From Shewanella canadensis (lineage in GTDB: Bacteria; Pseudomonadota; Gammaproteobacteria; Enterobacterales; Shewanellaceae): DNA of 64,000 nt. Shown here one piece after another: positions 46,216-54,166 of this stretch. The stretch covers positions 85,161 to 149,160 of the forward strand of contig NZ_RXNU01000014.1 of the NCBI RefSeq assembly GCF_003966225.1, written 5' to 3'. The position numbers and the translations under genes are program-made. The notes under the pieces were generated by a model. It ran no database searches and had not been told where the DNA came from. It was given only the letters and a program-made list of their open reading frames with translations. Every line of letters starts with the position of its first letter. The stretch's first letter is position 1.

Positions 46216-46797
46216 ATGCAGCTAATCATCAGATTCATTGCGGCGTTAAGAAGAGCTATCGCCATGAACACAGAAAAGAAGAGCACAGATAAAAACGGTC
46301 ATAGGTTAGAACCCAAAACGTTTGGCTATGATGGGCACGCCTGTCAAATAAAGCATGAGCTGACATATATCAACGCACACAGGGCAAAACTGGTACATCA
46401 ATCAACATCCTTAGAGGAACAAATTCGTGAAAAAGAAGTACTGGCAATCAGGGCAATAAAATTAGGCGACGAAGCACTCGCCTACTCAATAGCTGAATTG
46501 ATAGCGGACAAAGAAAATGAACAGAGCGCCTTAGAAAAGAGGTTAGAACAGGTAAAAAACTACGAGCATAGACTCATCAAACAACTTAAGTGTTCGGTAC
46601 AACAAATTCAAGACTACCGACATGAACTTGAGCAAGTTCAAGTAATTCAACGTGTGCAACGGCTCTACAGAATACAACCAAATATGAATACCATAGGAAA
46701 AAATAAACTGGCAGTGCTAACTTCAAGATTGATGCAAATTCAACGGAAACAAACTTGTGCAGATACAGAGACCATGCCCTCGTCGATGCCGCGATAA
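46216..46797 (+). pseudogene. PspA/IM30-like protein, 3' end replaced by LysR sequence
   Basis: 193 residues, nearly all coiled-coil (around EQIREKEVLAIRAIKLGDEAL and EQSALEKRLEQVKNYEHRLI), resembling the YjfJ branch of PspA/IM30 (about 230 residues). The last eight codons (TMPSSMPR) are read in another frame from the LysR 3'-end copy that starts at 46772. The true C-terminus is gone and expected partner genes (YjfK/DUF350/ATP-grasp types) are absent. Possibly still makes a truncated membrane-binding protein. Confidence 0.6.
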
Positions 46798-46985
46798 AAG
46801 GCATAGGCATCATTCAACTGCCTGACTACTATGTCTTACCTTTTTTAGAAGGTTGGCAGCCTATTCCGCTACCGGAGCAGAACTGTCAACCTGTCGAGGG
46901 GATCTGGGCACTCTATCCTCATAACAGACACCTGTCACCTAAGGTGTGCATGCTACTCGACTATTTAAGTGAGGCATTAGAATAA
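46772..46985 (+). pseudogene. LysR 3'-end copy 2
   Basis: Closely matches the last ~213 bp of the LysR gene (e.g. the shared LysR words ALVDAAIKGIGIIQLPDYY and GIWALYPHNRHLSPKV). The LysR frame is open through to a TAA, but the 5' part is missing and the join to the PspA-like gene lies at about 46770. Confidence 0.85.
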
Positions 46986-47006
46986 GATTTAATATGGTTA
47001 CCCTAG

Positions 47007-47267
47007 TTACTTTTCGGCTTCATCATCAAGTTCATCGTTACGTAAATTTTTAAAAAAATTGTACCTTAACTCAGACAAATAGCCTGAAATACCAATCAAT
47101 AACCCAGCGTGAAATGCACCGTCTCGTAAAAAATTCTGGTAATGATCACCCGAAACCATTAACGCATCGAGCATACAAAGAAAGCTGAATAACCATAAAA
47201 TATTTCTTTCCCACATCCACTCACCAAAAATACGGTTATAAATATTTTTCTTAACAATATGATACAT
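47007..47267 (-). CDS. Small membrane protein of unknown function
   Basis: 86 residues with two hydrophobic stretches (ILWLFSFLCMLDALMV and AFHAGLLIGISGYL) and an acidic tail (NDELDDEAEK). AAGGAAAC lies before the ATG. No family recognised. It is the only gene between LysR 3'-end copies 2 and 3. Confidence 0.5.
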   Translation of the reverse strand: MYHIVKKNIYNRIFGEWMWERNILWLFSFLCMLDALMVSGDHYQNFLRDGAFHAGLLIGISGYLSELRYNFFKNLRNDELDDEAEK

Positions 47268-47348
47268 AGTATGTTTCCTTGTTTTTTCAAACTGAGTAAA
47301 GTATAGGCAAGGACTAATCTAAGATCCAAAACTCACCGATTTTATTAT

Positions 47349-47520
47349 TTCAGCTGCCTAACTACTGTGTATTGCCTTTTTAGAAGATGGCCGGCTTATT
47401 CCGCGACAGGAACAAAACCACCAACCCGACGAGGGGATTTGGGCACTCTATCCTCACAACGGACACCTGCCATCTAAGGTGCGCATGTTACTCGATTACC
47501 TGAATGAAGCCCTGAGTTAA
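47349..47520 (+). pseudogene. LysR 3'-end copy 3, frameshifted
   Basis: Matches the last ~170 bp of the LysR gene, to the TAA at 47518-47520. A run of Ts has one base fewer than in copy 2, so the frame is lost. After it comes the hairpin GGGGTCAATAA / TTATTGACCCC (47534-47561), probably the original LysR downstream end. Confidence 0.8.
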
Positions 47521-47533
47521 GCGCACCTCTGTC

Positions 47534-47561
47534 GGGGTCAATAACGCCTTTTATTGACCCC
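47534..47561. terminator. Hairpin after LysR 3'-end copy 3
   Basis: Perfect 11-base stem with a 6-nt loop; no T run beyond the arm. Likely the ancestral end of the LysR transcript. Confidence 0.55.
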
Positions 47562-47614
47562 AGTTGATACATTACCCCACAATGTTTCATCAGAACCACT
47601 ACAGCACGACTCAT

Positions 47615-47682
47615 TTATTACATATAAGTAAAAGTGATTTTCCTTTTGAGGTAATTGTTCCCCATTGAACGATAATTATAAT
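47615..47682 (+). promoter_or_regulatory. Shared-architecture promoter, copy e (NDH-2-like gene)
   Basis: Plus strand: TTATTAC-ATATA-AGTAAAAGT (47615-47635), 18 bp, ATTGTT (47654-47659), 17 bp, TATAAT (47677-47682). The gene starts 121 bp further on. Confidence 0.75.
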
Positions 47683-47803
47683 AGCCCACATCTGATGTTC
47701 CTCCGCTTTAATCTCTCATACCTTTCGTATCAATAGTGAAGTTTTGAGGCTCTATCGTTCAACTTTTAGTAATGCACCACTATGAGTGCGCTAAGGAATT
47801 ATT

Positions 47804-49012
47804 ATGTCTCGTGTTGTAATTGTCGGCGGTGGCGCCGCAGGGCTAGAACTGGCCAGCATCTTGGGCCGCTCGGTAAATCGCCAGGATGAGGTCCTCTTAG
47901 TGGAGGGAGAGACTCACCACTACTGGAAACCCAGATTTCATGAAATAGCCGCAGGTACCTTCGATAACGCTCTGGACACTCTTTGCTACTTTAGCCATGG
48001 CGCAAAAAACGGCTATATGCATTATCAGGGCTGGATGACTGACATCAAACGTGAAGATAAACAGCTGGTCGTAAGTAAGCCCAACGGTGAAACGGATTTC
48101 ATCAAGTATGACTATCTGGTTATCGCCATCGGTGCGATTAGCAATGATTTTGCTACCCGAGGGGCGCTAGAGCACTGTCTATTTTTAGACACGCCGGAGC
48201 AAGCACGCAGCAGTTGGCTGCAAATTAGCTCACTATTACGCTCCGGACACCAGCGTACGATAAACATCGTTGGTGCGGGGGCGACCGGCCTCGAACTGGC
48301 CGCCGAGCTCGCTAAAGTTAGCGCCAGGTTAGAGCCAAACCCACATGCGGCTAAACTCAAAATCAACCTGATTGAAGCTACCGACAGGGTCTTACCCAAC
48401 AGCCCGTTAAAGATGTCCAATCAGGCACAGCTGATGCTGGAAAAATATAATATCAATGTCATGCTCAATACCAGAATTGCCAGCGTAGACCAGCAAGCTA
48501 TGACCACCAGCGATGGGCTCACTATCGACGCCGACATTCAATTTTGGGCTGCGGGCATTAAAGCACCTAATTGGTTGAAAAATATCGGTGGTCTTGAGAG
48601 CAATAGCTCCAACCAGCTCATGGTACAGCAAACATTAGCCTGCACGCTGGATCCAAATATTTTCGCTCTGGGTGACTGCGCCGCAATCCCGCAAGGCGAT
48701 GGTGCTATGGTGCCTCCTAAGGCACAGGCAGCAAATCGTGCAGCGGTACACTTAGCCAAAAGCTTAATCGGATTAATGAGGGGGAAACGGCTCACGCCTT
48801 TCATCTATAAAGATGGTGGCATGGTCGTCGCAATAGGCCATAACTTCGCTATCAGTACCATGATGAATGACAGGTTAATCCTAAAGGGCCGCGTAATTCG
48901 CCGCCTCTACGACACGATTTTCCGCTTGCATCAAAAAACGGTCAGCGGCGTATTGACTATGTCACGCCTGATCATCGCAAAGCGATTAAAGTGCATTTTC
49001 CAGCCAGGTTAA
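47804..49012 (+). CDS. NDH-2-like FAD/NAD(P)-dependent oxidoreductase
   Basis: 402 residues: FAD site VIVGGGAAGLELA at the start, second dinucleotide site VGAGATGLELAAELA near 165, and ALGDCAAIP near 285. Length and C-terminal basic helix (MSRLIIAKRLKCIF) suit a type II NADH:quinone dehydrogenase that sits on the inner face of the membrane. Under promoter copy e it could reoxidise the NADH made by the formaldehyde dehydrogenases. Confidence 0.8.
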   Translation: MSRVVIVGGGAAGLELASILGRSVNRQDEVLLVEGETHHYWKPRFHEIAAGTFDNALDTLCYFSHGAKNGYMHYQGWMTDIKREDKQLVVSKPNGETDFIKYDYLVIAIGAISNDFATRGALEHCLFLDTPEQARSSWLQISSLLRSGHQRTINIVGAGATGLELAAELAKVSARLEPNPHAAKLKINLIEATDRVLPNSPLKMSNQAQLMLEKYNINVMLNTRIASVDQQAMTTSDGLTIDADIQFWAAGIKAPNWLKNIGGLESNSSNQLMVQQTLACTLDPNIFALGDCAAIPQGDGAMVPPKAQAANRAAVHLAKSLIGLMRGKRLTPFIYKDGGMVVAIGHNFAISTMMNDRLILKGRVIRRLYDTIFRLHQKTVSGVLTMSRLIIAKRLKCIFQPG

Positions 49013-49049
49013 ATATCACTAACTCGCTTTCATCAAGGTTTGTCCTATT

Positions 49050-49114
49050 TCAGACAACAAAAAACCGCATCCCTTTCGGAATGCGGTTTTCTATTTCAAA
49101 TAGGTTAAGTTGGC
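49050..49114 (-). repeat. rnpB-tail repeat copy 1, with terminator
   Basis: CAGACAACAAAAAACCGCATCCC then hairpin AAAACCGCAT / ATGCGGTTTT (49061-49090) then GTTGGCC. It resembles the repeat units at 53.9 and 57.6 kb. Also ends transcription of the NDH-2-like gene. Confidence 0.65.
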
Positions 49115-49386
49115 CCTTCTGGCCGACTATTAGTTTGAGCTCTAACCACCTTTATGAAGGGTGAATAGATGGAGACAATAGGCCTCAGACTACAGAACTG
49201 TTAAAGAAGTGCACATTATGTTATGATCCCCGATCAAATCCTTTGCTGCAGTCCTGTTTTTAGTAATAGGGTTGCAATAATGTCGTCGCCTTCAAGAACA
49301 GAAACACACCACCTAGTTTGAACTCTAACCATTGTTAGTGAAAGGCACGTGCGCAAAAAATTTCTAACCTCGAGCATGGAGCTCTT
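49115..49386. promoter_or_regulatory. Leader of the betaine-type ABC operon with an 18-bp direct repeat
   Basis: TAGTTTGA(G/A)CTCTAACCA occurs at 49131-49148 and 49314-49331 (17 of 18 identical, 183 bp apart). The second is about 55 bp before the SBP start. Could be paired operator sites. Nothing else seen. Confidence 0.4.
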
Positions 49387-50391
49387 ATGAAAAGTATTAT
49401 TTTAATTGGCGGCTTACTCCTTAGTGGCGCAGCGCATCAAGCTGTTGCCGAAGAACATTGCGGTAAGGTCACTATCGCAGATATGAATTGGAGCTCGGCT
49501 TCATTAATCGCAAATGTTGACCGCTTTATTTTAGAACATGGTTACGGCTGCGAAGCCGAGCTTATCCCTGGCGATACTATGCCTACCAGCACCTCTATGG
49601 TTGAAAAAGGTGAGCCTGACATCGCCCCTGAAATCTGGAGCAACAGCGTCAAAGAGCTTATCGAACGAGGTGTCAGTGACAAACGCTTGGCTATCGCGGG
49701 TCATTCACTCTCTGATGGCGGTGAAGAAGGCTTCTGGGTACCCCAATATATGGTCGACAAGGACCCCAGCCTGAAAACCATTGAGGGTATTATCGCCAAA
49801 GTAAAAACCTTTAAACATCCTGAAGATCCTGACCGTGGCGCTTTTTATGGCTGCCCGGCGGGTTGGGGCTGTCAACTCTCGGCTGAAAACCTGTATCGTG
49901 CGCTTAAGCTAAGTGATGCCGGGTTTGATCTTATCGATCCGGGCTCAGGTGCAGGCCTGTCAGGTTCCATCGCCCGTGCCTACGAGCGTGAAAAGCCTTG
50001 GTTTGGTTATTACTGGGCACCCACAGCGGTATTGGGTAAGTACAAAATGTCCAAGGTGGACTTTGGTAGCGGTATCGATGCGGATCATTTCCGCGACTGT
50101 ATCGCCAAAGAAGAGTGCGCCGAACCTAGGGTCACCATGTACCCATCGGCATTGGTACAAACTGTCACCACCACAGGTTTCGCTGAAAAATCAACCCGGG
50201 AATTCGAGTATCTTGGTAAACGCTCCCTGACAAATGCCCAGCTGAACGACTTGCTGGCTTGGATGGAAGACAACCAGGCAGACGGCATTATCGCAGCCGA
50301 GTACTTCCTGATGAATCATGAAGACACATGGCTAAAATGGGTTCCTGCCGATGTCGCCGCAAAGGTGAAAACGGCAATCGAAGCATTGTAA
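49387..50391 (+). CDS. Glycine-betaine/choline-type ABC substrate-binding protein
   Basis: 334 residues; signal peptide to about residue 21 (AVAEE). OpuAC/ProX-like fold: NWSSASLIANV, PEIWSNSVKEL, YGCPAGWGCQ, WFGYYWAPT with the aromatic residues that cage quaternary amines. Four cysteines suggest disulfides. Substrate likely glycine betaine, choline or a similar compound; not proline-specific by anything seen. First gene of a four-gene operon. Confidence 0.85.
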   Translation: MKSIILIGGLLLSGAAHQAVAEEHCGKVTIADMNWSSASLIANVDRFILEHGYGCEAELIPGDTMPTSTSMVEKGEPDIAPEIWSNSVKELIERGVSDKRLAIAGHSLSDGGEEGFWVPQYMVDKDPSLKTIEGIIAKVKTFKHPEDPDRGAFYGCPAGWGCQLSAENLYRALKLSDAGFDLIDPGSGAGLSGSIARAYEREKPWFGYYWAPTAVLGKYKMSKVDFGSGIDADHFRDCIAKEECAEPRVTMYPSALVQTVTTTGFAEKSTREFEYLGKRSLTNAQLNDLLAWMEDNQADGIIAAEYFLMNHEDTWLKWVPADVAAKVKTAIEAL

Positions 50392-50478
50392 ATCGAAACA
50401 AAAACGCGAGGCCTACAGGGTCTCGCAATTTTTGCCCCTCATCTAGATTATCCCGTGTAAAACACTATAGAGGTAGTA

Positions 50479-51378
50479 ATGGCTGACTTTTCTTGGCTCA
50501 GCAAATTTCCGAAAATGGACCGTGCCACTTTATTGGAAATTCGTAAATATTTGGACGGCACCTTTCGGGACTTTTCCCGAGAGTATGGTGATGTCATCGA
50601 GTCTTTCTTCGATCCGCTGCTCGACTTTCTTATCTGGTTTGAAAAGCTGTTGGTGCAATCGCCCTGGTGGGCTGTACTGATCTCGATTACCGCTTTGGTC
50701 TACCTCACCAGTCGTTCATGGAAATTGTCTTTGGGCGTCATCGTTTCATTTCTGCTTATCGGCTATTTCGGCATGTGGGAAGATACGATGCGCACCCTTA
50801 GCATCATTACCGTATGTACGCTATTGGCCATAGTGCTGGGTGTCCCCATTGGTATCTTAATGGCCCGCAACAATCGCACCCAGTCATTGGTGACGCCCAT
50901 TCTGGATGTGATGCAAACCATGCCAGCCTTCGTGTACCTGATCCCTGTGGTCATGTTGCTTGGAATTGGCAAGGTGCCCGGCGTTATTGCCGTGGTGATT
51001 TATGCCATTCCGCCAGTCATTCGTCTGACCAACTTGGGGATCCGTCTGGTAGACAAAGAAGTGCTGGAAGCCGCCACCGCCTATGGTGCTAATCCGATGC
51101 AACGCCTGATGGGTGTTCAGTTACCCCTGGCCTCTCCCACCATAATGGCAGGTATCAACCAGACCATTATGATGGCGTTGGGGATGGTGGTTATTGCGTC
51201 TATGATTGGCGTCAAGGGTCTGGGTCAGCCGGTACTCAAGTCGATCACCAACCAGTATTTCACCCTCGGACTCTTTAACGGTTTGGCCATCGTCGCCTTA
51301 GCCATCATTTTTGATCGCACCTCTCAAGCCTACGCCAAGCGATCTCAAAAACATATGCAGGGTGGACAACATGACTAA
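50479..51378 (+). CDS. ProW-like ABC permease
   Basis: 299 residues. About six helices after an N-terminal ~65-residue part; the permease EAA-type loop is EAATAYGANPMQRLMGVQLPLASPTIMAGINQ. Family of glycine-betaine permeases. The stop overlaps the ATPase gene by eight bases. Confidence 0.85.
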   Translation: MADFSWLSKFPKMDRATLLEIRKYLDGTFRDFSREYGDVIESFFDPLLDFLIWFEKLLVQSPWWAVLISITALVYLTSRSWKLSLGVIVSFLLIGYFGMWEDTMRTLSIITVCTLLAIVLGVPIGILMARNNRTQSLVTPILDVMQTMPAFVYLIPVVMLLGIGKVPGVIAVVIYAIPPVIRLTNLGIRLVDKEVLEAATAYGANPMQRLMGVQLPLASPTIMAGINQTIMMALGMVVIASMIGVKGLGQPVLKSITNQYFTLGLFNGLAIVALAIIFDRTSQAYAKRSQKHMQGGQHD

Positions 51379-52630
51379 CGAATCACCAACAGAGCCGCTC
51401 ATTCAGATTAAGGATCTTTTTAAGGTCTTTGGCAAAAAACCAACCAAAGTCATGCCTATGGTTAGAGAAGGTTTATCCAAGGATGACATCCTGGCGAAAA
51501 CCGGACATACCGTGGGCCTTAAAGCCATCAACCTCGACATTCACAAGGGCGAGATCTTTGTGATTATGGGGCTCTCGGGTTCGGGTAAATCGACCTTGAT
51601 CCGCCACTTCAACCGACTGATCGACCCCACTGAGGGGCAAATCCTGGTTGAAGGCATCGATGTGATGAAACTCAATACCAAAGAGTTGGAGCAATTTCGT
51701 CGCAATAAAATGGCAATGGTGTTCCAACGCTTTGGTTTAATGCCCCATAAAAGCGTACTGGAAAATGTCGCCTATGGTCTCAGTGTTCAGGGAATAGACA
51801 AAGCCACGAGAAATGCCAAAGCCACCCAATGGCTTGAAACCGTCGGTCTGGCCGGATATGAAGAGCAGTACCCGTCCCAGCTTTCCGGTGGTCAGCAACA
51901 GCGCGTCGGCTTGGCAAGGGCCCTGTGTACCGATGCGGAAATCCTGCTGATGGATGAGGCATTCTCGGCACTGGATCCGCTGATCCGCAGTGAAATGCAG
52001 GATCAACTGATTGAGCTGCAAAAAGAGCTACATAAGACCATCATCTTTATTACCCACGATCTCGATGAAGCGCTGCGAATTGGTGACCGGATCGCGATCC
52101 TCAAAGATGGCAATCTGATTCAGGTTGGTGAGCCGGTGGATATCTTGCTCAACCCTGCCGACGACTATGTTGAAGCCTTCGTCAAAGACGTAAACCGTCC
52201 GCGAGCCCTGACCGTCGAAACCGTCATGAAACCGCCCGCATATCGCCTTACCGCCGACACTATAGGTGAAGCACTCAAACAGATGAAGCGTATTCCGGCT
52301 AACTATGCCTATTACGTTACCGATGAGGGGTTCCAGGGCGTTGTGTGCCAGGAAGCACTGGAAGATGCCGTAAAGACAGATAAAGAAGCGCTGATGGAAG
52401 ACTTCAAGGTAGAGGAGATGACACCGATATCACAGGATGCGCTGCTTGAAAGCATCATTCCGGCAACCATGGAATCAGACTTTCCCCTGCCTGTTATCGA
52501 TTCCGATGGAGACCTGCAGGGTGAGCTTTCCCGTGCTCATCTGGCCGATGTGCTATCTGACTTCTACACCGATGGTGCTGACGACAGCACTGACGAAGAA
52601 AAACAAAACTCAACCAAAGAGGATAAATGA
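51371..52630 (+). CDS. ProV-like ABC ATPase with CBS-type tail
   Basis: 419 residues from ATG 51371 (AGGGTGGACAAC upstream). Walker A GLSGSGKSTL, signature LSGGQQQRVGLARAL, Walker B EILLMDEAFSALDP, then a tail with two CBS-like modules (after VETVMKPPAYRL), as in OpuA/ProV, where they sense osmotic/ionic state. Translationally coupled on both sides. Confidence 0.88.
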   Translation: MTNESPTEPLIQIKDLFKVFGKKPTKVMPMVREGLSKDDILAKTGHTVGLKAINLDIHKGEIFVIMGLSGSGKSTLIRHFNRLIDPTEGQILVEGIDVMKLNTKELEQFRRNKMAMVFQRFGLMPHKSVLENVAYGLSVQGIDKATRNAKATQWLETVGLAGYEEQYPSQLSGGQQQRVGLARALCTDAEILLMDEAFSALDPLIRSEMQDQLIELQKELHKTIIFITHDLDEALRIGDRIAILKDGNLIQVGEPVDILLNPADDYVEAFVKDVNRPRALTVETVMKPPAYRLTADTIGEALKQMKRIPANYAYYVTDEGFQGVVCQEALEDAVKTDKEALMEDFKVEEMTPISQDALLESIIPATMESDFPLPVIDSDGDLQGELSRAHLADVLSDFYTDGADDSTDEEKQNSTKEDK

Positions 52631-53844
52631 TGATCCGCTATACACTTGCTGCTTCCTGTATCGCCCTGGCACTGGCCGCTAATGCTAATGCCACGCCGGT
52701 AGACGAAGAGCTGGAGGCTCTTAAGGCCCGCATCGAGCAATTGGAATCCGAGCAGACTCCGGTAACAGAAGAAAAGGAAAACGCCGTAAAATTTGGCGGT
52801 GCAGCTCGTTTCCAATACTCCTATGAAGACTATGATGTTGATAATAAGGACCGTGGTGGTGATTTTGACTTCGACGTATTCCGCATCGATGTTAATGGTA
52901 ACGTCGATGACGTTATTTTTTCTGCCCAGTACCGCTGGCACCAGTACATGGATGTCATTCACCATGCCTGGGTCGGTTACAACTTCGATGAAAAGCAACA
53001 GGCTAAAATTGGTATAACTCAGGTGCCTTTCGGCATTTTGACCTGGGCGTCCAACAGCTTCTTCTTCAGCTCGAACTTCTATACCGGGTTGGAAGATGAC
53101 TACGATATGGGTCTGAATTACACCTATAACGGCGATGCCAACCGTCTGGATCTGGCCTTCTACAAGAATGACGAACTGGGCGGCCTGGATGGTTATGTCT
53201 CTGACCGTAGCGAGCGTTATTCCTACGATGTTGTCGGTGTTCGTTTAGCAGGCGAAGGGATCTACGACGCACCAAGCGATGGCAAGGCTGCGGGTGAAAC
53301 CAACACCCTCAACGCACGTTATGCTCACAACCTGGCGTTCGGTGATGTTGCAGTTGAGCTGGGCCTATCCGCCCAGGCCGGTCAACTTGAAATTCAAGAT
53401 GGTACCGATGGCGATCACGTGGCAGCAGCACTGCATAGTGTGATCAACTATGACCGTTGGAACGTTAAGTTGCAGCTGACCGACTACACGTACGATGTCG
53501 ATGGTATGGATGTTGAACGTATGGTAGTGGGCGCCTATGCCTTCTATGACTCTATCCCGGCAGAGGCCACCAGCTACGTGGCCAACGTGGCTTACAGTCT
53601 ACCTGTTAGCATGGGTCCGATTTCAAACCTGACTTTCTATAATGATTATTCACTTGTCACCGACAAGCCCGGCGTTCAGGAAGACACCTTTATGAACGTC
53701 ACTGGCGTCGCTATCACCGCAGGTGGTCTCTACACCTACGTCGACTTTGTTGTCGCCGAGAACCAGCCCTTTATCGGTGGCTCTATGGTGGGTGACGGTG
53801 AAACCAATAAACGCCTGAACATTAACTTCGGTTACTATTTCTAA
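52627..53844 (+). CDS. Outer-membrane porin coupled to the ABC operon
   Basis: 405 residues. Signal peptide to ANA, a short coiled-coil (ELEALKARIEQLESE) then a beta-barrel beginning VKFGGAARFQYSY and ending NFGYYF. ATG 52627 (or 52630) overlaps the ATPase stop, so the porin is translated with the transporter, implying it admits the same solute. OprO/P-like in overall look. Confidence 0.8.
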   Translation: MMIRYTLAASCIALALAANANATPVDEELEALKARIEQLESEQTPVTEEKENAVKFGGAARFQYSYEDYDVDNKDRGGDFDFDVFRIDVNGNVDDVIFSAQYRWHQYMDVIHHAWVGYNFDEKQQAKIGITQVPFGILTWASNSFFFSSNFYTGLEDDYDMGLNYTYNGDANRLDLAFYKNDELGGLDGYVSDRSERYSYDVVGVRLAGEGIYDAPSDGKAAGETNTLNARYAHNLAFGDVAVELGLSAQAGQLEIQDGTDGDHVAAALHSVINYDRWNVKLQLTDYTYDVDGMDVERMVVGAYAFYDSIPAEATSYVANVAYSLPVSMGPISNLTFYNDYSLVTDKPGVQEDTFMNVTGVAITAGGLYTYVDFVVAENQPFIGGSMVGDGETNKRLNINFGYYF

Positions 53845-53859
53845 TAGTGAAGTAGATAC

Positions 53860-53951
53860 CCGATAAGCCCAAGCCGGCTTAACAGGCAACAAAAAGCCCG
53901 CTTGTCGTAAGACTAGCGGGCTTTCTTTTATTATGTGAGTAGGCCGATAAG
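53860..53951 (-). repeat. rnpB-tail repeat copy 2, with terminator
   Basis: Begins CCGATAAGCC, then GGCTTAACAGGCAACAAAAA, terminator stem AAAGCCCGCT / AGCGGGCTTT (53893-53924), then GTGAGTAGGCCGATAAG. Same order as the unit next to rnpB (57644-57735); only the stem differs. It also ends the porin transcript. Confidence 0.8.
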
Positions 53952-54166
53952 ACAACTGAGCCAACTTATCACTTTCGATGGTATTGGGCTTTATAGTAAG
54001 TAACCACTAACTATGTGTAACGGATGTTGTAATAAGCAAAATGGCTACTTGTTAATCCTTGTATAATTTTTAGAAACGGGAAAGAACCTGATCACAGGGT
54101 CTTATCGAAGAGCATCTTGATATAAAAAGACCGCCCTAAAATTCAGGAGGTCTTGCATCTTAATGA

